Assembly (NCBI RefSeq): GCF_023559245.1
Contig: NZ_CP097462.1
Location: 1,116,001 to 1,180,000, forward strand
DNA length: 64,000 nt
Direction: 5' to 3'
DNA from: Sphingomonas sp. KRR8
GTDB taxonomy: Bacteria > Pseudomonadota > Alphaproteobacteria > Sphingomonadales > Sphingomonadaceae
The translations under genes were made by a program, and so were the position numbers. The notes beneath the pieces were generated by a model. It searched no databases and was not told the DNA's origin. It was given only the letters and a program-made list of their open reading frames with translations. Positions 57,273 through 64,000 of the stretch are shown piece by piece. Position 1 is the first letter of the stretch, and each line of letters begins with the position of its first letter.

Positions 57273-57920
57273 TCAGCGAGCAACGCAGCTCACGCCGGCC
57301 CACATGTCCGTGATGCGGGCATTAGCCTGTGTCCCGCCGAACAGGCCGTGATAGTCTCCGGCAGTAAATTCGTTGCCAAGGCTACTCTGGCGGACGACCA
57401 CCGGCGGACCGATTGCGTCCTCCAGCTCGGCGCGTGTGGTGCCGATGCCGATGCCGTCTGCGGTGACGATTGCGCGCCGGGCGCGGCTGTCGATCCCCCA
57501 TCCAGAGAATTTCCCATCCCTGAACACGAGGCTAAGGCCGTCCGCCCAACTGGCATACTGAACCGGACCTGCGCCGCAATCTACGTTCGTGCCCATTGCG
57601 GCCTTGCCACGGACGCGCTCAATAGAATTGAGAACTTCGGCTTGCTCGGAGCCGAATGGAAGCGGACGAGCACTGCCGTTTTGCGGCATGAACCAACGCA
57701 GGCCTTCGGGATCGAGTGCGAGCCTCGGCTCCACACGGGCAACGGCAGGCGTGACGACATTCTCTGTCGAAGCCGCAACGTTCATATTAGTTTCGATGTC
57801 TTCCGCGCTGTTGGGCGCTTGCCCAATGGAACGAGACTCCGCAATGGCCGGCTCGTCCGACGGGGCGCTGCAGCCGGCAACCATCCCCATGATGGCACAA
57901 AGAGCTGCGGTAGGTTTCAT
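57273..57920 (-). CDS. Conserved sphingomonad lipoprotein of unknown function
   Basis: The product is 215 residues. The signal peptide ends in the lipobox MVAGC (MKPTAALCAIMGMVAGCSAPSD). A disordered acidic stretch follows, then a conserved domain with ALDPEGLRWFMPQNGSARPL, CGAGPVQYASWADGL and ITDMWAGVSC. The ATG at 57920 fits the lipoprotein signal better than the frame opening at 57929. It is probably anchored in the outer or inner membrane on the periplasmic side. The role is unknown. Confidence 0.78.
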   Translation of the reverse strand: MKPTAALCAIMGMVAGCSAPSDEPAIAESRSIGQAPNSAEDIETNMNVAASTENVVTPAVARVEPRLALDPEGLRWFMPQNGSARPLPFGSEQAEVLNSIERVRGKAAMGTNVDCGAGPVQYASWADGLSLVFRDGKFSGWGIDSRARRAIVTADGIGIGTTRAELEDAIGPPVVVRQSSLGNEFTAGDYHGLFGGTQANARITDMWAGVSCVAR

Positions 57921-58125
57921 CTGTGCCAAGCGGATCGCGAGAGCTATGGTTCCTCAAGGACGGCTATGCCCATGACCGGCGTGTAGCGGAGCGTCGGGAG
58001 CGGTCGATCAACGACATGAACCATCAACTCAACGAAGGTCAGCTCCTGCGCTTCAAGGCTTGAGAACCGACCTTCTGCTAACGGCCAGTTCAAGGCGCGT
58101 GGTCACAGTCACCCGGCCTTCAAAC

Positions 58126-58158
58126 CCGACGACCGCTATGGGTGGAAAGCGGACATCA
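58126..58158 (+). repeat. Dispersed inverted repeat, copy with decayed left arm
   Basis: ATGGGTGGAAAGCGGACATC matches the right two-thirds of the family; the left arm (CCCGACGACCGC) has diverged. Confidence 0.55.
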
Positions 58159-58191
58159 CGATACGGGTGCCCTCATTGCCGAGGCGTGGCT

Positions 58192-58410
58192 CTAAGAGCG
58201 GTGACGAACTCCAACCACGGCTGAAGTTGTCCGCTTCGTCGTGTAACGGTAAACGAACAATCGATGTCCGTCCCAACATCCGGCTGGCGTCAGCGTCATG
58301 TTGGGCGGGCAATGAATGTGTGCCTGGTGGAAGCACACGACGCCCTTCATCTTTGGCGGACAATCGGTCGGCCCGGTTGCAAGTGCGGCGAACAAAAGCG
58401 GCAGGATCAT
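58192..58410 (-). CDS. Small secreted Cys-containing protein
   Basis: The product is 72 residues. A short signal peptide (MILPLLFAALATG) leads to a mature part with four cysteines (TDCPPK, VVCFHQ, IHCPPN, AGCWDG) that could form two disulfides. The strong ribosome binding site GAGGAGG lies four bases before the ATG at 58410, which is the best evidence that it is real. It could be periplasmic. It sits in the metal-stress segment, between two copies of the dispersed repeat. No family is recognised. Confidence 0.5.
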   Translation of the reverse strand: MILPLLFAALATGPTDCPPKMKGVVCFHQAHIHCPPNMTLTPAGCWDGHRLFVYRYTTKRTTSAVVGVRHRS

Positions 58411-58450
58411 CACGCCTCCTCATTTCGTGCGCACACTGCAAGGTGGAGCA

Positions 58451-58480
58451 AATGTCCGCAATGGGTCGGAAGCGGACGTT
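58451..58480 (+). repeat. Dispersed inverted repeat, copy near the cytochrome stop
   Basis: AATGTCCGC and GCGGACGTT are imperfect inverted arms around AATGGGTCGGAA. The copy lies five bases beyond the cytochrome c stop codon and is nearly identical to the one at 62633. Confidence 0.8.
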
Positions 58481-58485
58481 CCGCT

Positions 58486-59151
58486 TCAGTGTACTTGCTC
58501 CGCTGAGTGCTCGTGCTCGTGCTCTTGCTCGTGCTCGCCATGACCTGCCTGACGCGCGTGATCCGGACCAGCGACAGGAGCTTCGGTATCCATGCCATGA
58601 GCAGTCATGATCTCGTCGTGATCAGCGGGAGCACTCGCGATCGCCGCCCTGTATTGTTTCGGAGACATCTTGGGTAGCTGCCGGATGAAAGCCACCATGT
58701 CCCAGATCAGCTCATCATTGTGGGTCTTGCCCCAAGCAGGCATGGCACTGAGCTTCACCCCATGCTTGATGATCCAGAACTGCTGAGCAGCTGAGCGTGC
58801 GGCAGTCGTCGTTAGGTTTGGAGCTGCCGGGTAAAGGCCTTGGCTCAGCTCCGACGGCTCAACGCCTGGCCCGAGATGGCAGCTCGTGCACATCTCCTGG
58901 TAGAGGCCAGCCCCCGCTTCGATCCGAGCCGGCGTTGCTAGATCCTTGGGTGCAACGATGTCGCTCGATTGGCGCGCGATGGCACGCTCCCGTAACTGCC
59001 TCAGCAAGCCATAGACAAGCTGAGAGTGCGGCGCGTCAGCTCCGATGTTGTAGATACCGGCATAGATGAAGATACCGCCGAACGCAGCCATGAGGATCAG
59101 AAAGAGCGCCACGAAAGCAGCGCTCGGGAAATGTCGCTTTAGCAGTGCCAT
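58486..59151 (-). CDS. Membrane-anchored cytochrome c with His-rich tail
   Basis: The product is 221 residues. A membrane anchor (about 10-32) is followed by a class I cytochrome c domain with the heme site CTSCH (88-92) and axial Met137 in KLSAMPAWGKTH. The C-terminus is HGEHEQEHEHEHSAEQVH, a likely metal-binding tail. It lies ten bases downstream of the beta-barrel gene on the same strand. A periplasmic electron carrier linked to copper or other metal stress is a fair guess. Confidence 0.88.
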   Translation of the reverse strand: MALLKRHFPSAAFVALFLILMAAFGGIFIYAGIYNIGADAPHSQLVYGLLRQLRERAIARQSSDIVAPKDLATPARIEAGAGLYQEMCTSCHLGPGVEPSELSQGLYPAAPNLTTTAARSAAQQFWIIKHGVKLSAMPAWGKTHNDELIWDMVAFIRQLPKMSPKQYRAAIASAPADHDEIMTAHGMDTEAPVAGPDHARQAGHGEHEQEHEHEHSAEQVH

Positions 59152-59161
59152 CGCTCTATCC

Positions 59162-60823
59162 TCAGTTGAGCTTCAGTCGGACAAAGCCCATTGCACCGAG
59201 CGGATGATGCCCGCCGTACAGAGGTGCGAGGGCATCAGGGACAAAGTTAACGGAGGCCAGCCCGCCAACGCCGAACGAGAGATGGTCAGCGATCCTGAAG
59301 TCGCGAACGGCGCCTAGGGAGGCTTTGCCCACCCGATAGGAAGGGCCATCCTCGACATCGATCAGCTCACGGTTTTCCGTCAGCTCAGCGCGGCCGAAGA
59401 CAGTCCATTGCCGGCGCTTCAGAGAGGCCTCTGCAGCAAAGCCGTCGTCGCTATGCCCGTGCGCAGTCTTTCGACCCCAGGCCAGAGTGCCGGCAAGCTT
59501 CCAACCGGGAGCGACTTCATCCGCCCACAAGGCGCTTGCCGACCACCTCTTCTGGTTCACGCCGGGCTCAAGCTCCTCAGGGTCCACGAAGTGACCCCAA
59601 CTGCCTTGGAGAGCCAAGGTACGAGTGGGGTTCCAAGATGCCCGAACCGCGGTCGAATCCAGCGGATCTGTTTCAATGTTCCAGCGGTGCTCGTCGGGCT
59701 CCCTGCCATTGAAGCGGCTGGCCTCAACCTTGAAGCGGTCTAGCACTATGCCAGCCGTTAGAACGCCGAAGCTGATGTGCGTCGAGTCAAGCCAGTGATG
59801 CGTGATCGGAGCCTCAGGCGAGTCCATGATGGCCTCGCGATGCATGAAGGCCGGCGGTCCAAACGCCGGCTCGCCTGGAAGTCCGGCGTAGACGAAGACG
59901 CTGCTTTTCGGGCCGATGTTCTGCGACGCTGACGCCGACAACTCCATGAAGAGGTCATGGGGATGCTGCCGATCGATCAGCCGGTCGCGGCCATTGGCCG
60001 TCTCTCCGCTGGCGAGCAGCAAGGGATAGCCCCTCGGGCCCATCACGGGGTCAGGACTGAGCATCGCCTTGAACTGCAGCGTTCCATTGCCGAGCGGACG
60101 GCGCGCCATGCCCATGAGCATGCCTGAGGGAAACACCTTGTCGGCGCCGCGAGGGCCACCCTGATGATCGGCAACAAGATTGAGCACGCCATGAGCCATG
60201 AGCGTCCAGTCTCCCGACATAGCCATCATACCTTCGTGCTCGGACGTATCGGGTTGCCACGCCGTGCCTGAGCTTTCCCGTTCCATCGGATAGGAGCCGA
60301 ACGCACCGTTCATCGCCATGTGATGACCGTGCCCGTTCATTGGCATGCTCATCTGAGCCATGGAGCCGTGATCCATCTGCGAGTGGTCCATCTGCCCGTG
60401 ATCCATTGGCATGGTCATCTCGCTGCTCGAACCAGCCGGCGGGGGCATCGTCATGCTGTGCTGCATCGCTGAGTGTTCGGGCGATGTCGCTGCGCCTTCT
60501 TGAGTCGGCAGCGACATCTGCATCGAACGATGATCCAACGGCATGGTCATGCCGTGAGCCATGGGCTCGTGGCTTGAAGGGGTCGCCGAACTCTTGGGAG
60601 CCGACCTTCCCCCGACAGTCGCCTTGGCAGTACGCTTCCTAGTCCCAGCCGTCGACTTAGCTGCGGGCTTCTTCTTGGTAGTCACCTTCTTGGGAGCCGC
60701 CTTTTTGGCGGACGCCTTCGAAGGCATCGGCATCGTCATGCCAGGCATGTTCATGTGCTGCGCATGCGCGGCGGCTGGCGTCAGCGCGAAGGCGCTGACG
60801 GCGACAAGCAAACTCATTCTCAC
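59162..60823 (-). CDS. Met/His-rich outer-membrane beta-barrel protein
   Basis: The product is 553 residues. A signal peptide (MRMSLLVAVSAFALTPAAAHA) precedes an N-terminal region with a Lys/Ala-rich part (about 37-67) and Met/His repeats (PMDHGQMDHSQMDHGSM, about 139-155), like those in copper-resistance proteins CopA/CopB. The remaining 370 residues read as a beta-barrel (alternating strands such as WTVFGRAELTENRELI) ending in MGFVRLKLN. The start is GTG at 60823 with GGAG seven bases upstream. It likely binds or passes copper at the outer membrane. Confidence 0.8.
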   Translation of the reverse strand: MRMSLLVAVSAFALTPAAAHAQHMNMPGMTMPMPSKASAKKAAPKKVTTKKKPAAKSTAGTRKRTAKATVGGRSAPKSSATPSSHEPMAHGMTMPLDHRSMQMSLPTQEGAATSPEHSAMQHSMTMPPPAGSSSEMTMPMDHGQMDHSQMDHGSMAQMSMPMNGHGHHMAMNGAFGSYPMERESSGTAWQPDTSEHEGMMAMSGDWTLMAHGVLNLVADHQGGPRGADKVFPSGMLMGMARRPLGNGTLQFKAMLSPDPVMGPRGYPLLLASGETANGRDRLIDRQHPHDLFMELSASASQNIGPKSSVFVYAGLPGEPAFGPPAFMHREAIMDSPEAPITHHWLDSTHISFGVLTAGIVLDRFKVEASRFNGREPDEHRWNIETDPLDSTAVRASWNPTRTLALQGSWGHFVDPEELEPGVNQKRWSASALWADEVAPGWKLAGTLAWGRKTAHGHSDDGFAAEASLKRRQWTVFGRAELTENRELIDVEDGPSYRVGKASLGAVRDFRIADHLSFGVGGLASVNFVPDALAPLYGGHHPLGAMGFVRLKLN

Positions 60824-60899
60824 GGTGCATCTCCAAACAGGAGCGACGCGATTGCGCGCCGCCCCTGCCCTGGTTTCTCAACTAGCGGACTGCGTGGCC

Positions 60900-61058
60900 T
60901 TAGTGCTTCTTGGCCATGTCTTTGCAGCAATCCTTGCAGCAGTCCTTGGGGGCTGCGGCACGATGCTGTGCATGCTGTGCGTGCATGCCCGACATCGAAT
61001 GCGCGGGAGTTGAGGGCTGAGCAGCAGCAGCGGCTGCGGCGATAACCAAAGTGATCAT
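60900..61058 (-). CDS. 52-residue Cys/His/Met-rich secreted micro-protein
   Basis: A short hydrophobic signal (MITLVIAAAAAAA) is followed by HSMSGMHAQHAQH and a tail KDCCKDCCKDMAKKH with two CC pairs. Such composition fits a small periplasmic metal chelator. A strong ribosome binding site (AGGAG, seven bases before the ATG at 61058) supports translation. It lies between the secreted-protein gene at 61095 and the barrel gene, all leftward, so it is probably in one operon. No named family is recognised. Confidence 0.7.
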   Translation of the reverse strand: MITLVIAAAAAAAQPSTPAHSMSGMHAQHAQHRAAAPKDCCKDCCKDMAKKH

Positions 61059-61094
61059 TGTCGTTCTCCTGAGTTTCGTTGGGTCGTTCGAAGC

Positions 61095-61448
61095 TCAGGC
61101 AGTCTTTGGAGGAGGGGTAGAGGTCTCGATCTCAATCCCCCTCAGAGCCAAACGCGCGACTTGGTATGCTACCTGGCGGGCAGTGCGGGGGGCCTCACCG
61201 TGGGCCGCATCTTGGGCGGGCAAGGCCGAAGCACAGGCCATTGAGCAAGGCGCTAAGGTATCGCTACCATGTCGTTTGTTCGTCTGTTCGGGACAATGCT
61301 GCATCACCATGCCGGCCATCGCAGCTTGGTGATCGGTAGCTGGCACCGTTGCAGCCGCCGACGCCATGCCAAGCGGCATAAGCAGCACCGCTAATAGAAG
61401 CAGCAATTTGGCAGCGAGCGTTTGCACCGGCCCCACATAACCCTTCAC
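61095..61448 (-). CDS. Secreted small protein of the metal cluster
   Basis: The product is 117 residues. The signal peptide (AAKLLLLLAVLLMPLGMASA) is strong. The mature part has MAGMVMQHCPEQ and LAPCSMACASALPA, with three cysteines, several Met and some His. Similar proteins accompany copper-resistance genes in sphingomonads. The start is GTG at 61448, overlapping the stop of the upstream fusion gene as GTGA. The role is unknown; metal binding is inferred. Confidence 0.72.
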   Translation of the reverse strand: MKGYVGPVQTLAAKLLLLLAVLLMPLGMASAAATVPATDHQAAMAGMVMQHCPEQTNKRHGSDTLAPCSMACASALPAQDAAHGEAPRTARQVAYQVARLALRGIEIETSTPPPKTA

Positions 61449-62203
61449 ATCGCCACCATCCAGATCGCCATTCCGATCATCATCAGGTTCTCGATCAGCG
61501 AAATGAAGCCAAGTGGCACGTTACTCGAACCGCCGACGCACGCACATTTCAGCTCACGCTTGTCGATATATACTGCCTTGAAGACGGAGATGGCTCCCAC
61601 AGTGCCGATGAATAAAGCAACCGGCACAGCGAGCCAGGTTAGCGCTCCGGCTACCATCAACACGCCAGCCGCGCCTTCTGCGAAGGGATAGATGTAGCTG
61701 TAGCGCACCCACCGCTTTGCCAGCAGGTCGTAGTTCAGGAACATGGTCGCGAACGTTTCGACGTTCTGCAGCTTGAGCAATGCAAGGACCGTCATTGACA
61801 TGGCGATGAACCACTGAACGGTACGCGCCGAAAGCACGTCACCTGTCACCGCATAGCTCGCCGCCATGGCCATGAGGGCTGTCATGGTGAAGAGAGCGAC
61901 TACAGGCCGGTAGGTGGTAGCCTTCGGGTCCGTTAGTCGCTTGCCTAGGAACCGCCTGAGGTCATCATAACCTCCTACCCGTTCGCCCCCGATGAAGACC
62001 TGCGGAGTCGTCGGGACGTTGTGCTCACTCTTGAACGCGTCCGTTTCCTCACGCGTCGTCAGGTGATGATCCTCTACCTCGTAGCCCGAGCGCTTAAGCA
62101 GGTCCTTCGCCTTGAGGCCGTACGGGCAGGTGTGGGTTGGCATCACCATGCGGTAGAGCACAGCCCTCTTCGTGGCGGTGGGATGATTGGCCATGTCAGA
62201 CAT
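61445..62203 (-). CDS. Glutaredoxin-MauE/DoxX membrane fusion protein
   Basis: The product is 252 residues. The N-terminal glutaredoxin domain has THTCPYGLKAKDLL (a single active Cys26, CPYG) and VPTTPQVFIGGERVGGYDDL. The C-terminal half has four membrane helices of MauE type, ending with CAC in ELKCACVGGSSNVPLGFISLIE. The ATG at 62203 has GGAG six bases upstream; the frame opening at 62224 lies before that site and is less likely. MauE relatives support disulfide chemistry in partner proteins. It leads the metal cluster under a mer-like promoter. Confidence 0.88.
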   Translation of the reverse strand: MSDMANHPTATKRAVLYRMVMPTHTCPYGLKAKDLLKRSGYEVEDHHLTTREETDAFKSEHNVPTTPQVFIGGERVGGYDDLRRFLGKRLTDPKATTYRPVVALFTMTALMAMAASYAVTGDVLSARTVQWFIAMSMTVLALLKLQNVETFATMFLNYDLLAKRWVRYSYIYPFAEGAAGVLMVAGALTWLAVPVALFIGTVGAISVFKAVYIDKRELKCACVGGSSNVPLGFISLIENLMMIGMAIWMVAM

Positions 62204-62233
62204 GTCGCTCTCCGTTGTAATCAACTCAGCGCC

Positions 62234-62265
62234 TATATAGGGTCCGTACCATGGTACGGGCTCAA
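62234..62265 (-). promoter_or_regulatory. MerR-type promoter with mer-like operator
   Basis: On the minus strand TTGAGC (62265-62260) and TATATA (62239-62234) are separated by 20 bases. The 16-base palindrome CCGTACCATGGTACGG (62259-62244) fills the spacer. Long spacers with an inner dyad are the hallmark of promoters activated by MerR proteins, and the half-site CCGTAC equals that of the classic mer operator. It drives the glutaredoxin-MauE gene. Confidence 0.78.
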
Positions 62266-62283
62266 GGACTTTCTTGGCTCACG

Positions 62284-62629
62284 ATGGGCAAACTCGCTTC
62301 GGCTGGAGCCGTCAGCGTTGAGACAATCAGCTTCTATCAGCGCAGAGGTCTATTGAGCGAGCCAACGCGGGAGCAAGGTATCCGGCGTTAGGGTGGTGAG
62401 GACGTTCGCAGGTTCAAATTCATCCGGAAGGCGCAAGCGGCCGGCTTCACTCTCGAGGAGATCAGAGAACTTCTGGAGCCTGATGGAAGCGGAGATCGCA
62501 GCCCGGGCTCGTCAGCTCACCCTAGCGCGTGTCGAAGCACTCACGACCAAGATCGAGCAGCTTCCGCGAGCCAGAGACACGCTGACCCGCCTCGCTCACG
62601 AATGCAGCCATGCAAAACGCGGCTCCTGA
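62284..62629 (+). pseudogene. MerR-family regulator, inactivated
   Basis: The start is MGKLASAGAVSVETISFYQRRGLLSEP, the MerR helix-turn-helix. The reading then hits TAG (62389-62391) where a Tyr codon is expected (GIRR-stop-GGEDVRRFKFIRKAQAAGFTLEEIRELL). Later it shifts frame near 62477, continuing as EAEIAARARQLTLARVEALTTKIEQL to HECSHAKRGS. At least one nonsense change and one frameshift break it, and part of the metal-binding region seems deleted. It is divergent from the operon it would control. Confidence 0.8.
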
Positions 62630-62632
62630 AGG

Positions 62633-62662
62633 AATGTCCGCAATGGGTCGAAAGCAGACATA
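62633..62662 (+). repeat. Dispersed inverted repeat, copy after merR
   Basis: AATGTCCGC and GCAGACATA pair imperfectly around AATGGGTCGAAA. It starts four bases after the stop of the broken merR frame and is nearly identical to the copy at 58451. Confidence 0.8.
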
Positions 62663-62705
62663 CGAGTTACATGTATGCCAGATCCGGAAGTCAGGCGATG
62701 TGCCT

Positions 62706-63788
62706 CTAGCGAGCAACCACAACATCTCCCGTCCCGACGACGACGGGATACTTTGCCGGCGCCCGTCCGACCTGCGTCAATTCGGTAAAGTAAGCTGGCT
62801 TGGTGGTCACGCCCGCCAAGCCGAAAGCAGAGCGTCGTTCGAAGTGTGTATGCACACCGCCGGAGGCGCCAGAGTTGCCCATCGCGCCTAATCGCTGGCC
62901 AGTGTGGATGAACTCCCCGGGTCTTACAACTACGCTGCCGTTCTTCAGGTGCCCGACGAGAGTAAACTCCCTAGGAGCGTGCCGCAGCAGCACGTAGTTC
63001 CCGTAGCTGGACATCGGATTGCTTCGCGAGGGGCGGTCGAGCCAATGGTCAACCGTACCAATAACGACGTTATCAGGCTGCCCATCGTGAACCGCAACTA
63101 CCTCGCCACTTGCGGCGGCGCGAACCGGCTTTCCCCAGCCGAACCACTGGTCCATCCGGCTGCCATCCCCTGAAAAGTATCGGCCGGTCTCGTCGACAAC
63201 AACAATGTCCAGGCCGAAGCGTTGGAAGTTGTCGCGGATGCCCATCTGCTTAGACCAGTCGTCATCATAAGCTCCGCGCCGATGGTGGGACAGTTGATCG
63301 TAGCCGTCGTAGATGAGCGCGCGGCCGGCAATTGGGAATTTCAGCACGTAGCTGTTCCTGCACCGCGCGGGCACGGTACTGACCGACTGAGGCACGCGTT
63401 TTCCCGCCAGCAACACCTCGAAGGTCAAAGTCTTGCCGACCACGTCACCTGCAAAGCTGAAGGGGTTATAGATGATGTTCGTCGATTTAGGCTTCAGCTG
63501 ACCACCACCTGATAACAAGCCGAGGCTTTGCTGCCACAGAATGCGCCGCTCGAGCATATGGCCACGCTGATCTCGAACTACCGCATGCAGCTCCTCGATT
63601 TGCTGCGTTTCGTCACCTCTGTTTGCGATCACGATGTCGACGTTCGGATATGATCCAGCGCCATCCGTGGCGCAGACCTGGGATGGGTTGAGGAAGAGGT
63701 CGAGCGGCAGGTCCCCCGCTATCGCCGGCTGGCTCATGCCGAGTAGTGACGTCGTCGTCGCGAGGACTTGCAGGCGGATCTTTGCCAT
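62706..63788 (-). CDS. M23-family (LytM-like) peptidase domain protein
   Basis: The product is 360 residues. The signal peptide (MAKIRLQVLATTTSLLGMSQPAIA) precedes an N-terminal beta-rich domain (about 30-150), then an M23 domain. Zinc-site candidates are His in LSHHRRGAY, Asp in RFGLDIVVVD, and the HxH in GVHTHFE after GHLKNGSVVV. GGAGG four bases before the ATG at 63788 fixes the start against an upstream opening at 63824. It could cut peptidoglycan cross-bridges, or be non-catalytic. It is leftward and not clearly linked to the metal cluster. Confidence 0.85.
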   Translation of the reverse strand: MAKIRLQVLATTTSLLGMSQPAIAGDLPLDLFLNPSQVCATDGAGSYPNVDIVIANRGDETQQIEELHAVVRDQRGHMLERRILWQQSLGLLSGGGQLKPKSTNIIYNPFSFAGDVVGKTLTFEVLLAGKRVPQSVSTVPARCRNSYVLKFPIAGRALIYDGYDQLSHHRRGAYDDDWSKQMGIRDNFQRFGLDIVVVDETGRYFSGDGSRMDQWFGWGKPVRAAASGEVVAVHDGQPDNVVIGTVDHWLDRPSRSNPMSSYGNYVLLRHAPREFTLVGHLKNGSVVVRPGEFIHTGQRLGAMGNSGASGGVHTHFERRSAFGLAGVTTKPAYFTELTQVGRAPAKYPVVVGTGDVVVAR

Positions 63789-63867
63789 CAAACCTCCGGT
63801 AAAGATCGGGTGTGTTGGTCGCATAAATCACAGGAGTTGGCAATGCGTCGGCAGACCCGAGCAGGCG

Positions 63868-63899
63868 AAACGTCTGATTTGCGTGGAAAGCGGACATCA
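63868..63899 (+). repeat. Dispersed inverted repeat, last copy
   Basis: AACGTCTGATTTGCGTGG followed by AAAGCGGACATC aligns with copy 1 at 4179-4210 through nearly all of its length, although the two copies are almost 60 kb apart. Confidence 0.7.
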
Positions 63900-64000
63900 A
63901 GAATGTGATGCCCCGACGGCCCAGCTGTCGGCTGGAATACCACCGAAACCTGCTCAGACGAATCTGAAGCCGCCGCACCGCTTAGTTCTGTGAGTACTGC

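Noticed and set aside
57923-58063. 46-codon frame ending in NDMNHQLNEGQLLRFKA
   Set aside because: It reads like a protein tail but the GTG start lacks a ribosome binding site and no family is recognised; it may be a gene remnant, not listed as a feature.
57921-58485. Possible transposase or insertion sequence remnant
   Set aside because: Only the dispersed repeat copies and one small secreted-protein frame could be supported; no terminal repeats or DDE motif were seen.

Overview
The window is about 64 kb of high-GC DNA from an alphaproteobacterium, most likely of the order Sphingomonadales (Sphingomonas or a close relative). Pointers are a chvI/chvG pair divergent from pckA and followed by hprK-rapZ-EIIA-HPr, a PEPxxWA-CTERM protein, the exosortase-A-associated decarboxylase/ligase pair, a vgr-related HExxH protein, a large TonB-dependent receptor and a GTTC-N7-GTTC LexA box. 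All names rest on reading the sequence by eye; no search was run.

Layout. 1-3.9 kb: partial lipB, a membrane protein, an hsp20 gene whose 5' UTR folds as a ROSE-type RNA thermometer, and parE. 3.9-7.25 kb: an accessory segment of visibly lower GC. It holds an interlocked operon of three micro-genes, an acyltransferase and an FkbM methyltransferase, plus a frameshifted PEP-CTERM gene and two copies of a short dispersed inverted repeat. 7.3-56.8 kb: dense core genome. It includes an ABC-2 exporter, rimO, a leucyl aminopeptidase, mltG-fabF-acpP, pckA/chvIG, the nitrogen-type PTS genes, def, recR, fmt-truA, the exosortase-A-linked acyl/amine module, trxB, pyrG, secG, tpiA, ppiD-trpG-lexA, a MoxR ATPase, a nucleoside salvage group (adenosine kinase, LOG, NupC), metal and queuosine-precursor transporters, and a TonB-dependent receptor closed by a strong terminator.

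56.86-64 kb: a tRNA-Gly(CCC) gene, then a second accessory segment that looks like a metal-stress island. It contains a Met/His-rich beta-barrel protein, a cytochrome c with a His-rich tail, a Cys-rich micro-protein, a glutaredoxin-MauE fusion behind a mer-like operator, a broken merR gene and an M23-family protein. The same dispersed inverted repeat recurs here five or more times.

The most unusual items are the ROSE thermometer, the interlocked micro-gene operon at 5.0-6.4 kb, the metal cluster with an intact MerR-type operator but dead regulator, the repeat family confined to the two accessory segments, the ppiD-trpG-lexA junction where other trp genes would be expected, and triple-half-site LexA control of lexA.
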